Positions 15,409 to 23,091 are shown, counted from the first letter of the stretch. The stretch is DNA of 35,814 bases from Bacillota bacterium (GCA_021799435.1 JAJZAN010000026.1:1-35814); one strand, 5' to 3'. Program-made: numbers and translations. The notes: generated from the sequence alone by a model not told the origin.

Positions 15409-15765
15409 ATGAGTCATTCCTATAGGCCCAGCACAGTGTTAGTCCAATCGTTGCTTCGCATTTCGCCATGGCAACAGCGACACTATATTGAGGACCTTAT
15501 CACATTGGAGGGGTTGTTGAAGCAGACACCCCGCGGATTTGCGACCAACCTCCTGCTGCATACCCTCAAGTCCCGGTATCCTGTGGAAGTGCAATGCATC
15601 CTGGAAGAGTTGGCCGGGCATCCCGTCAGCGTCGAGGTCTTGTTTGAGCGGCTCGACAATTATCGCGTCGAGCGGAACGCGGCGGAGACGCAACAATGCG
15701 AACGGGAACACCAAGAAGACCTCCGCAATTACGCCGCTTGGAGAGCAGCCGGCGGACGTCCATAG
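15409..15765 (+). CDS. Small helical protein of unknown function under SAM riboswitch
   Basis: The 118-residue product has no signal peptide or membrane helix. It looks wholly alpha-helical and ends in a highly charged stretch rich in Gln, Glu and Arg (about residues 85-118), which could form a coiled coil. I do not recognise the family. The gene is convincing because it has a strong ribosome site (AAAGGAGC) and sits directly behind a SAM-I riboswitch. That ties it to methionine, cysteine or SAM metabolism, or to transport or regulation of sulfur compounds. No neighbour belongs to those pathways, so its role cannot be named. A short CCCC/GGGG hairpin followed by CTTT lies about 40 bp after the stop. 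Confidence 0.75.
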   Translation: MSHSYRPSTVLVQSLLRISPWQQRHYIEDLITLEGLLKQTPRGFATNLLLHTLKSRYPVEVQCILEELAGHPVSVEVLFERLDNYRVERNAAETQQCEREHQEDLRNYAAWRAAGGRP

Positions 15766-16096
15766 ACTGCAACTACAACAACAATCGACCTGCGCGAAAG
15801 TAACCCCGTGTGGAGGGGCTTTGGTGCCATAACGCGCCGCCCCAGAATTGGAGGGCAGATTCCGAGCCTTTCGGTCTGCTCTCCATCTTGAGGATTATGG
15901 CCGCCATCGCGCTCCTCCTTCATCTCATCAGGGCTGGCGATGAAGAATGGGCAGGAGTGTGTGGTGTTGTACCTCCAGTATCTTCACCGGGCAGATAGGT
16001 ATGGGAGAGTGGGGCCAAAACAGTGGAGGAGTCGGCCGTTGTTGATCGTTTCATGCGGCTCATTGATACGGATTTTTGGCAGGCTGGAATTTAGTC
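15766..16096. other. Gene-poor stretch between converging genes
   Basis: This 331-bp stretch holds short open frames on both strands, none with a ribosome site or recognisable protein character. It contains a weak hairpin near 15806-15822 and a CTTCATC/GATGAAG inverted repeat near 15918-15942. I see nothing else in it. Confidence 0.5.
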
Positions 16097-16429
16097 TTAT
16101 CCAGCCGGATAAGGAATCTCGGCAAACGCTCGAATCTCGTCTCCCGACTTGTACCCGCTCATCCGTTCAGTCTCTTGGCCGTGTTGGATCCGAAGCATGG
16201 TGGGGAGTCTTTGTACTTCGTATTGTCGGGCCAGCTCTGGACTGTCATCCGGGTCTATCTTGATAAAAACCACATTCTCTGGCGCAGATTCCGCTACTTT
16301 GTCTGCGACTGGACCCAGCCGCCGGCAGTGGGGTCACCAGGCGGCCGAAAAGAGAGCAACGACCGTGTGCTGCTTGGCTTGGGATTCTGCCAGGAAATCG
16401 GCCCACTTCTCGGTCGTGATTTCGCGCAT
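16097..16429 (-). CDS. Thioredoxin-like protein with in-frame TGA at active site (candidate selenoprotein)
   Basis: An ATG at 16429, preceded by GGGAGGTGG, opens a frame that reads as a complete thioredoxin apart from one TGA codon at 16334-16336. The order is a short N-terminal helix, VVALFSAAW, then codon 32 = TGA, then PHCRRLGPVADKVAE, VVFIKIDPDD, the cis-Pro loop RLPTML (Pro76), and a TAA stop after 110 codons, the normal thioredoxin length. The TGA falls exactly on the first cysteine of WCxxC, giving W-U-P-H-C if read as selenocysteine. No other stop or frameshift is present, and a SECIS-like hairpin follows. It would be a cytoplasmic thiol/selenol oxidoreductase. The alternatives are a recent nonsense mutation (one base from the TGC Cys codon) or a sequencing error. 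Confidence 0.65.
16303..16328 (-). promoter_or_regulatory. Candidate bacterial SECIS hairpin
   Basis: Starting 6 bases after the TGA, the mRNA can fold as an outer CUGC/GCAG stem, a 4-base bulge CGGC on the 5' side, an inner GGCUG/CAGUC stem (one G-U pair) and a GGUC apical loop. The loop begins 19 bases after UGA and starts with G. This agrees with the known bacterial SECIS rule of a stem-loop directly downstream of UGA with G early in the loop; E. coli fdhF also has GGUC in its loop. GC-rich DNA forms hairpins easily, so this is supporting evidence only. Confidence 0.45.
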
Positions 16430-16603
16430 GTGGAATCCACCTCCCTCATCTCTGTGCTATGAGCCCAGGGCAGATTGGTGCGCGTCCCCTTCCGGGGGTG
16501 GGTCGATAGGCCGCGAGAAATAGGGGATATTCCCTCACCGCATGAACTATCCCGAGGCGTATACTGAAAACGGCATCTTGGGATGCCAAAGGGAGGGATT
16601 TTC

Positions 16604-17437
16604 TTGGCAGTTCGCAACGTCATCTCCACCTTGACAAGCAATGGCGAAGAAATTATGGGGCCAGACATACTGCTCTACCACTATCCCGGCAATGACATCA
16701 TGAATGGTTCCCTATTAACGGTAGAATCCAACCACTTCTGCGTGCTGAAGAGCCGCGGAGCAATTCTGAACGTCTATGAAACCGGCCAATTCCAAGTGGA
16801 TACCCCTCAGCGGGTTCTGGTCGGCGCCATCCAGCAAGCCTTTTATGGCGGCCAGTCGCCGTGGCAGTACGAGGCGATCTACGTCAATCGGGCCAAGCTG
16901 GTGATTCGGGCCGAGGGGCAGGCGCTGTCCCGCGAAATGGCGCAGCTGCGCTACCAGGTTGACTACTACATCCATGTGGACTCGACCGACGACGCCTTAA
17001 AACTGGTCCAGCACATGCCGTATCAGGGGCACTTTATCAAGACCGCCGAGGTCAACACCTATGCGGCCCCGGTGTTGGAGCAGTCCATCAACCAAATCTG
17101 TCAGGTGACCCCGCTCGAGCAGATCAACGAAAAGATTCACGACATTACGGATTTGGTGACGGCACACCTGCAGGAGTTTTTGTCCACCTACGGCATCACC
17201 CTCAACAATGTGAAGGTGCTGGTGGCGCCGGCGGATGAGCTGATGAAGAAGCTGATTTCCCTGCGCGCCTTCGGATTGAACGAAGAGACTGCCATCCGCT
17301 ACTACATCGCGATGATGATGGCGGACCACGGGCTCATCACCGCACCCAACATGATCAGCGGCACCGGATTTACCATTCAGGGCGGACAGCCCATCGTGGA
17401 TACCGCGTCCTACATGGGCGGATCGTCGAAAGGCTAA
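16604..17437 (+). CDS. SPFH domain protein (bacterial 'virion core protein'-like)
   Basis: The 277-residue product resembles the SPFH/band-7 family of cytosolic proteins often annotated as virion core proteins (B. subtilis YdjI relatives). It has the typical opening MGPDILLYHYPGNDIMNGS, LTVESNHFCVLKSRGAIL, a VYETGQFQV-type step and VNRAKLVIRAEG, then a long helical part (ITDLVTAHLQEFLSTYGITL) and a Gly-rich tail. No membrane helix is visible. I chose the TTG at 16604 because GGGAGGG lies 6 bases upstream; the ATG at 16583 has no ribosome site. Relatives are linked to envelope stress. It is followed by a helical protein gene, clpP and a sigma-like gene on the same strand. Confidence 0.7.
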   Translation: MAVRNVISTLTSNGEEIMGPDILLYHYPGNDIMNGSLLTVESNHFCVLKSRGAILNVYETGQFQVDTPQRVLVGAIQQAFYGGQSPWQYEAIYVNRAKLVIRAEGQALSREMAQLRYQVDYYIHVDSTDDALKLVQHMPYQGHFIKTAEVNTYAAPVLEQSINQICQVTPLEQINEKIHDITDLVTAHLQEFLSTYGITLNNVKVLVAPADELMKKLISLRAFGLNEETAIRYYIAMMMADHGLITAPNMISGTGFTIQGGQPIVDTASYMGGSSKG

Positions 17438-17452
17438 CGAGTGGCTGCACTG

Positions 17453-17480
17453 GCCGGAGGCTTGCCTCCGGCTCTCTTTG
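17453..17480 (+). terminator. Hairpin with T-rich tail after the SPFH gene
   Basis: A perfect 9-bp inverted repeat, GCCGGAGGC and GCCTCCGGC separated by TT (17453-17472), is followed by TCTCTTTG. It sits between the SPFH gene and the next gene and probably acts as a partial terminator or mRNA-end hairpin. Confidence 0.5.
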
Positions 17481-17492
17481 TAAGAAGGGGAT

Positions 17493-18038
17493 ATGCGAAT
17501 GGAACGGCATGAACAAATATCGGTGATTGTGGCGAAGTTCTTCAAAGAAGGGCGGGATACCAACCCCTATGCATCGGCCGAAACCATGCGGTCGCTGGAT
17601 CACGTGATTCGAACAGGCCTTGCGGACAGCCTGGCCCATGCGGCGGCGGCTTGGCGGGCGGTATATCAGGAGCAGAACCGCATCATGGGCACGCCTACTC
17701 GGGAAAATCCCTTTCCGGACCGGGAGGCCCTGGCCAAACTGCGGCAAATGAAAGAGACGGCCGATGCCGCGTCCGAGTGGGTGAGCCGCATTCACGCGCT
17801 CGAGGCACCTGCCAACGATCGCGTCTACCACCGTATTCGCGACAATAACCAGCTGTTGGAACTGCTGATTGACGTCGACTATCAGTTGGCGGCATCGGCA
17901 GACGCCATTGAAGCCGCCACCGACGGTCTCACGGCCCGGAATGCCGACGAGCGTCTAGCCACGTTTCAGACACAATTGGACGCGTTCGCCCAGGCCGTGC
18001 GGGAACGCACCCGCCTCATCAAGAGCGTCCCAGCATGA
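17493..18038 (+). CDS. Helical protein of unknown function
   Basis: This 181-residue, probably cytoplasmic protein is almost entirely helical, with heptad-like Ala, Leu and charged residues and no Cys, signal peptide or membrane helix. I do not recognise the family. The ATG at 17493 is close behind AAGGGG; an ATG at 17499 has better spacing (8 bases) and may be the true start. Its position between an SPFH gene and clpP suggests it serves the same process, perhaps as an adaptor or scaffold, but that is a guess from context. Confidence 0.7.
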   Translation: MRMERHEQISVIVAKFFKEGRDTNPYASAETMRSLDHVIRTGLADSLAHAAAAWRAVYQEQNRIMGTPTRENPFPDREALAKLRQMKETADAASEWVSRIHALEAPANDRVYHRIRDNNQLLELLIDVDYQLAASADAIEAATDGLTARNADERLATFQTQLDAFAQAVRERTRLIKSVPA

Positions 18039-18110
18039 GAAGAAAAAATTTTATTGCTGCTGTCCCGAACCCCATCGACCTTGAACATAGATCGGGTGAG
18101 GTGAGAGACA

Positions 18111-18713
18111 ATGTCCAATCACTTGGTGCCGGTCGTCGTGGAGCCTAGTGCGCGCGGCGAGCGCTCCTTCGATATCTATTCGCGCCTCCTGCGCGAGCGG
18201 ATTATCTTTCTGACCGGTCCGATTGACGATGCCATGGCGAGCTTGGTGGTGGCCCAGCTATTGTTCTTAGAAAGCGAAAACGCCGCCGAGCCCATCAACT
18301 TGTATATCGATTCGCCCGGCGGATCCACCACCGCCGGCATGTCCATCTACGACACCATGCAATACATCAAGCCCCCGGTGTCCACCATGACCATCGGCCT
18401 TGCGGCCAGTATGGCGTCAGTGCTGCTGGCAGCCGGCACGCCCGGCCAGCGTTACGCCCTGCCGCACAGCCGCATCATGATTCACGAACCCGGGGTCAGT
18501 GGGGGGCTCGGCGGCAAGATTACCGATCTTGAAATCCATCTGAAAGAACTAGCCGCCACCAAGCAGGTGGAGATAGAATTGTTGGCACAGCATACTGGCC
18601 AGCTGCCTGAGCGCATTGCGCAGGACATCGAGCGCGACTATTGGATGAGCGCCGAAGAAGCGCTGGCCTATGGGCTGGTGGATCACATCAGCCGCACCCG
18701 GGAGGGGAGTTAA
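18111..18713 (+). CDS. clpP: ATP-dependent Clp protease proteolytic subunit (paralogue)
   Basis: ClpP forms barrel-shaped peptidases that degrade proteins fed by Clp ATPases. The 200-residue protein has the catalytic triad: Ser100 in [14 protein letters not shown], His125 in SRIMIHEP, and Asp176 in [11 protein letters not shown]. Other family marks are [11 protein letters not shown] and [20 protein letters not shown]. Two positions depart from the usual form: IHEPGV in place of IHQP, and ASMAS in place of ASMGA. No Clp ATPase or tig is adjacent. This looks like a second, specialised ClpP rather than the housekeeping copy. GAGGTGAGAG precedes the ATG, and the stop abuts the start of the sigma-like gene. 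Confidence 0.9.
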   Translation: MSNHLVPVVVEPSARGERSFDIYSRLLRERIIFLTGPIDDAMASLVVAQLLFLESENAAEPINLYIDSPGGSTTAGMSIYDTMQYIKPPVSTMTIGLAASMASVLLAAGTPGQRYALPHSRIMIHEPGVSGGLGGKITDLEIHLKELAATKQVEIELLAQHTGQLPERIAQDIERDYWMSAEEALAYGLVDHISRTREGS

Positions 18714-19310
18714 ATGACCGCATATGGGTTCTCGTCCTGTACGTCTCCCTTATGGGGCGTCCTGCAAGCGGCCTTCACGGGCGCCCTGTCTCCGGAGTCC
18801 ATCCCCTGGCATGATGGGCGGCTCCCCGACTTGCGCCGTGGCCGCATCGAGGTGCAGGAAGCGTTCGTGGCTCACTTTTGGCCGCAGATCGTGGAGGAGT
18901 CGCGCCGCTACGGCCGCGCCGGCGGTGACCCCGATGACCTCATGGGCGAAGGGGCTCTAGCCTTGTGGGAGTCTGTATTTGGATATCGCCCCGCCCGACA
19001 TCGCACCTCTTTTAGCGACTACGTGCACAACGCGGTCCATCGGCGCATCCGTCGCGCCTATCAAAAGCAGCTGCACCGGGACCAACCCTTGGATGAGCGG
19101 ACGCTGGAGCGGGTCGGACAGCCGGACGGCGACTTGGCGGTGGCCGAGTGGGCTCTCGACATCGCCCGAGCGTTCGAGAGTTTGAGTCTCGATGAAAAGA
19201 GGGCACTCACCTGGCGGCCGTTGCCTGCCATGCCCCGAAACGACTACGAAAAGCATCGCAAGCGCCTCATGCGGGCGCGTCAAAGACTCAAAGAGGCATT
19301 GCATCGCTAA
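18714..19310 (+). CDS. Sigma-70-like protein with reduced region 4
   Basis: This 198-residue protein carries a sigma region 2-like segment (about 65-120: YGRAGGDPDDLMGEGALALW then FSDYVHNAVHRRIRRAY), the part of sigma factors that binds RNA polymerase core and the -10 element. The C-terminus keeps the last helix of region 4 (RKRLMRARQRLKEAL), but the usual EIAxxLGIS recognition part is replaced by a short PAMPRNDYEK stretch. It could be a divergent sigma factor or a sigma-derived regulator. Its ATG follows the clpP stop with no gap, and its ribosome site (GGGAGGGGAG) lies within clpP, so the two are tightly coupled. The function is inferred from similarity only. Confidence 0.65.
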   Translation: MTAYGFSSCTSPLWGVLQAAFTGALSPESIPWHDGRLPDLRRGRIEVQEAFVAHFWPQIVEESRRYGRAGGDPDDLMGEGALALWESVFGYRPARHRTSFSDYVHNAVHRRIRRAYQKQLHRDQPLDERTLERVGQPDGDLAVAEWALDIARAFESLSLDEKRALTWRPLPAMPRNDYEKHRKRLMRARQRLKEALHR

Positions 19311-19333
19311 TTCGACTCTGGAAGGAGTTTTCC

Positions 19334-20317
19334 ATGAAGATTTTAATTTTAGGCGGCACCAAATTCTTAGGCCGGCATCTGGTCGATGCGGCCCTCGCGG
19401 ACGGGCATGACGTGACCCTGTTCACCCGCGGCAAGACCAACCCGGGATTGTTTCCGGGGGTGGAACAACTGCACGGCGACCGCGACGGAAACCTGGAGGC
19501 GCTCGCGAACGGCACCTGGGATGTGGTTATTGACACCAGCGGGTATGTGCCGCGGGTGGTGCGGGCCTCGGCAGAGCTTTTGAAGCCGCGCACCAAGAAG
19601 TATGTGTTTATCTCCAGCATCTCGGTCTACGCCGATTTCGACGTCGAGGACATCGATGAGAACTATCCGGTGGGTCAAGTGGACGATCCGACCACCGAAG
19701 ACGTGCAGGCTTTTTATGGCCCGCTCAAAGCGCTGTGTGAACAGGCCGTGCAGGATGTGTACGGTGACCAGGCGCTCATTATACGCCCCGGTCTCATTGT
19801 GGGACCGAACGATCCCACTGACCGCTTCACCTATTGGGTGCGGCGCTTTGGACAGGGCGGCGACGTGCTGGTGCCGGGGAGACCCCAGCGCCTGCAGCAA
19901 TTTATCGACGTGCGCGACTTGGCGGAATGGACGGTGCGGGCGGCCGTGTCGCCCTTGACCGGTGTTTTCAATGCCACCGGCCCGGCCGAGCGCTTCACCA
20001 TGGGCGAGTTGGTGCAAGAGATCCAGGCGACCGTGCCGGGTGCTGGCAAGCCCGTATGGGTGGGCGAGGAGTTTCTGGCCCAGCATGAGGTGGCGGAGTG
20101 GAGCGAGATGCCGCTTTGGATCGCGGAGTCGCATGGATGGCCGGGGTTTGAGGCGGCCAATATCGACCGGGCCAAGCAGGCTGGTCTCACATTTCGCCCC
20201 GTGGCCGAGACGGTTCGGGACACGTGGGCATGGGACAAAGACCGTGCGGGCGCCATGGTGGCGGGCATGGACGCGAAACGCGAGGCCGACTTGCTGAAAG
20301 AATGGGCGCAGCGCTAA
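19334..20317 (+). CDS. NAD-dependent epimerase/dehydratase family protein
   Basis: The 327-residue product has an extended short-chain dehydrogenase fold: dinucleotide-binding GGTKFLGRHLVD at residues 7-18, VVIDTSGYVPR, SSISVY, the YxxxK pair in YGPLK, and the NADB-type IIRPGLIVGPNDPTDRF. It is closest in style to the CSP41/isoflavone-reductase-like branch annotated as NAD-dependent epimerase. The substrate cannot be told. GGAAGGAG precedes the ATG. It is followed by a membrane protein gene after about 80 bp and lies 23 bp after the sigma-like gene, so it might share that transcript. Confidence 0.85.
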   Translation: MKILILGGTKFLGRHLVDAALADGHDVTLFTRGKTNPGLFPGVEQLHGDRDGNLEALANGTWDVVIDTSGYVPRVVRASAELLKPRTKKYVFISSISVYADFDVEDIDENYPVGQVDDPTTEDVQAFYGPLKALCEQAVQDVYGDQALIIRPGLIVGPNDPTDRFTYWVRRFGQGGDVLVPGRPQRLQQFIDVRDLAEWTVRAAVSPLTGVFNATGPAERFTMGELVQEIQATVPGAGKPVWVGEEFLAQHEVAEWSEMPLWIAESHGWPGFEAANIDRAKQAGLTFRPVAETVRDTWAWDKDRAGAMVAGMDAKREADLLKEWAQR

Positions 20318-20399
20318 TTAGGCTGAGCTCTTAATCCCGGAAGAAGGAAATCCTGACATACTTTCCACCTAACTGGCAATGCTGGTTCTGGGTGATGGT

Positions 20400-21440
20400 A
20401 TGCATTATACGGGGTCTTACTATTATTCGGTGTTGCTCTGGGCCGCCATTCTCTATGGCGCTGGAGTGGTGTTTAAGTTCGGCAGCGTGTTCTTATACAC
20501 GGCGCTCATGCCGTGGTTTTCGGAGGAGAAGCCGAAACCCAAGGCAGCCAAGAAGATCCCCATGCCGCCCGCCAAGTGGGTGCTGTGGACAGGGCTGGGG
20601 ATCTACTTGCTGCTCTCCGGTTTGACAGCCATCCCGCCGCAGGTTGCCTTGGCTACCCATGCGGAGCTCCTGCGCCTGCCTGATATCGCCAGTCAGGCGG
20701 GGCTGGGAAGGGGGCTCTCGCATGCTTGGGTGTCGGCTTGGTCTCTCCATCCCATCACCTACAATATCGTGGTCTTTATGTTCCAGGCCGTGCTTGGCGT
20801 CTTCCTGCTGACGGAGCATGACACCCTCTTAGGACGCATTACGCTCGTTTTCTGCGTCGCATGGGGCCTCTTCGTGGCCGTCTTTCCGCAAGGTTTGGGC
20901 CTTTTGCTCTCGGGCCGCGATTCCCTTCTAGCCGGTGCTCCGGGATCGGGCTTTGTGACCGCATTTCTAGCTTGGCTTCTTTTGATGCCGTCACATCAGT
21001 GGCGCACCGGACGAATCCAACACACGGCATCGCGTATAGGCGTGGTGTTGCTTGGCCTGGGAACGCTGTGGCAGTTGACCTTTTTTTCCCCGCATCGTCT
21101 CTATCGGCAATATCCCCGCCAGCCCGCCTTGGTCCAATCGCACTTTCTCTGGTTCACCGTCACCTCGTTGCGTTCGGTATCCCTCCAGGATGCCATCTGG
21201 CTCAACATCCTTTGGGTACTGGTGTTCCTCACAGCGGCCTGGGCGATGTGGCAGCACCGACACACCATCTTGGTGTGGATTGCTAGTATTTTGTGGCTCT
21301 TGGTGTGGTGGATCGGGCAAGACTTCGGCCTCACCGCGCAGTTTGGCCTGGCTCTCAACACCGCGCCGCTGTGGGCGATTTGGTTGTGGTCGTTGCACGC
21401 GGCACCCGACCACCAGAAGGTCCATCCCGCCAGGCGGTGA
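20400..21440 (+). CDS. Integral membrane protein with two WxxGxxFG-type modules
   Basis: This 346-residue protein has about eight hydrophobic segments. The ATG at 20400 is preferred because GGGTGAT lies before it; the ATG at 20379 has no ribosome site. Two segments resemble each other: one around LHPITYNIVVFMFQAVLGVF ... QGLGLLLSGRDSLLAGAPG, and one near the C-terminus, WLLVWWIGQDFGLTAQFGLA ... TAPLWAIWLWSL. The same module occurs twice in the protein at 24078-24872, so both genes belong to one family, whose function I do not know. No transport or catalytic motif is visible. Confidence 0.75.
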   Translation: MHYTGSYYYSVLLWAAILYGAGVVFKFGSVFLYTALMPWFSEEKPKPKAAKKIPMPPAKWVLWTGLGIYLLLSGLTAIPPQVALATHAELLRLPDIASQAGLGRGLSHAWVSAWSLHPITYNIVVFMFQAVLGVFLLTEHDTLLGRITLVFCVAWGLFVAVFPQGLGLLLSGRDSLLAGAPGSGFVTAFLAWLLLMPSHQWRTGRIQHTASRIGVVLLGLGTLWQLTFFSPHRLYRQYPRQPALVQSHFLWFTVTSLRSVSLQDAIWLNILWVLVFLTAAWAMWQHRHTILVWIASILWLLVWWIGQDFGLTAQFGLALNTAPLWAIWLWSLHAAPDHQKVHPARR

Positions 21441-21502
21441 CCGACACCGGGCCTTAGTATGCCCTGTACATCGGACGGGAATCGGTAGAGAGAGGTGATT
21501 GG

Positions 21503-22933
21503 GTGTCCACAGATACGCGAAATCGATCTAAAGGCCAAAAGACACCCCCCCAAAAACGCCTCTTGGCCAGCCAGGGATTACGGCGGTCGCTGTCCAACCG
21601 CCAAATGCAGCTGCTATCCATGGGCGGCGTCATCGGCGTGGGACTTTTTTATGGATCGGGTCAGGCGCTGCAGTTGGCTGGCCCTTCGATTCTTATTGAC
21701 TACGCCATCGGCGGTCTCATTGTCCTCATTATGATGCGGGCCTTGGGAGAAATGACGGTGGAGGAACCGCTGGCGGGATCATTCAGCCGCCATGCCGAGC
21801 GGGCTATGGGACCCATGGTCGGATTCCTCACCGGCGGCATGTGGTGGTTCTTTTGGGTGGCGACGGTTATGTCGGAGCTCTCGGCCATCGGACTTTTGGT
21901 CCAATATTGGTTTCCGTCCTTTCCCCCCTGGATTCCCGGGTTCATGGCCTTGGTGCTGTTCACCATTGCCAACCTGACGTCGGTCAAGGTGTTTGGCGAG
22001 GTCGAGTTTTGGTTTGCTGTGCTTAAGATTTTTGCCATCGCCGCTTTTATCCTGTTGGGATTGTTTCTGGCTGTGGCCGCGCTGACCGGTGCTGCGGCGC
22101 ACCATGCGGGCTTTTCCAACTTGTGGAGCCATCACGGATTCTTTCCCAAGGGGATTGGCGGCCTGCTGCAAGCCTTCTCCCTGGTGGTCCTCGGATATAG
22201 CGGGGTCGAGACTCTGGCGGTAACGGCGGGTGAGTCGCAAGACCCCCGGGAGTCCATCCCCAAAGCGGTGAACAATGTGAGCTGGCGGATCCTGATTCTC
22301 TACTTAGGCTCGGTGTTCGTCATGCTGGTGGCATTTCCTTGGACGGCGTTGGCCGGCCGCCACACCAGCCCTTATGTGTTGCTTTTCGCCCGCATTGGGG
22401 TGCCGGCGGCTGCCACGGTGATTAACGCCATCATCATCACCTCGGGTCTCTCGTCCTCCAATACCGGCCTCTATGGGGGGAGCCGCATGTTGTTCTCCAT
22501 GGCCGACAAGCACTTTTTGCCCGCCAGCCTTAAGTCGCTGAACGGCAAAAAGGTGCCAAAGCACGCCGTCTGGATTACGGGCCTTGGGATGTCAGTGGGT
22601 ATTCTCCTCACCTATTTGGCGCCGAACTCCGTATATGTATGGATTTCCAGTGCCGCTTCGTTCGCCGCGCTGTGGACCTGGGGCACCATCATGATTTCGG
22701 AAATGCTGTTCCGCCAGCACTTCAAGGGCACCTTGCGCTATGCCATGCCAGGCTGGCCGGTTGTGCCCATAATCGGTCTGCTGCTCATTCTGGGCACCCT
22801 GGTGGCTATCGCCGTATCCCCTTTGACCGATATTTCGGTGTGGGCGGGGGGCGTCTGGCTTTTGGTGTTGGTGGCGTGGTGGGTTCTATATGCGCGGCGC
22901 CACAACCTGGACCACCATGTAGCCCAATCGTAG
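21503..22933 (+). CDS. Amino acid permease, APC superfamily (AAT type)
   Basis: This 476-residue secondary transporter takes up an amino acid, probably with protons. It has a polar N-terminus with LRRSLSNRQMQLLSMGG, then the family's first helix motif GGVIGVGLFYGSGQALQLAGP. MMRALGEMTVEEPLAGSF follows in the second and third helices, and YSGVETLAVTAGESQDPRESIPKAVNNV marks the sixth to seventh helix region. About twelve helices are present, the normal number. AGAGGTGAT precedes the GTG start at 21503. The substrate cannot be assigned from sequence; members of this subfamily carry GABA, proline, lysine, histidine or aromatic residues. Confidence 0.9.
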   Translation: MSTDTRNRSKGQKTPPQKRLLASQGLRRSLSNRQMQLLSMGGVIGVGLFYGSGQALQLAGPSILIDYAIGGLIVLIMMRALGEMTVEEPLAGSFSRHAERAMGPMVGFLTGGMWWFFWVATVMSELSAIGLLVQYWFPSFPPWIPGFMALVLFTIANLTSVKVFGEVEFWFAVLKIFAIAAFILLGLFLAVAALTGAAAHHAGFSNLWSHHGFFPKGIGGLLQAFSLVVLGYSGVETLAVTAGESQDPRESIPKAVNNVSWRILILYLGSVFVMLVAFPWTALAGRHTSPYVLLFARIGVPAAATVINAIIITSGLSSSNTGLYGGSRMLFSMADKHFLPASLKSLNGKKVPKHAVWITGLGMSVGILLTYLAPNSVYVWISSAASFAALWTWGTIMISEMLFRQHFKGTLRYAMPGWPVVPIIGLLLILGTLVAIAVSPLTDISVWAGGVWLLVLVAWWVLYARRHNLDHHVAQS

Positions 22934-23091
22934 ATCCTGATGCCGTACGGCGGGTTTTATCCCAAGGATTTTCCCCCGCCGCACGAATTAAGACCTCGAA
23001 GACTGCTTCGCGTAAAAGCGGGGGGCCGGTGCGCGGCGCCAGCCCGCGTGGGGTGAGCCGAATGCGGGACGATTCTCCGTGCTTGTCTTGG

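Noticed and set aside
15810-15998. 62-codon plus-strand frame after the SAM-regulated gene
   Set aside because: No ribosome site, no protein-like pattern, and it lies in a gene-poor gap between converging genes.
15900-16060. 47-codon minus-strand frame downstream of the thioredoxin (starting near 16060)
   Set aside because: No ribosome site and a Ser/Thr/Pro-rich random-looking product.
16076-16523. Two long plus-strand frames (128 and 124 codons) opposite the thioredoxin
   Set aside because: They are shadows of the thioredoxin gene on the minus strand, which gives a recognisable protein.
16294-16668. 124-codon minus-strand frame overlapping the thioredoxin
   Set aside because: It is in a different frame from the thioredoxin and reads as low-complexity Pro/Ser/Arg sequence with no motif.
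22934-23091. Possible terminator at GCCGTACGGC and GGCGGG/CCCGCC after the amino acid permease
   Set aside because: The first is a self-palindrome too short for a stable loop, and the second lacks a T-run; evidence too weak to annotate.
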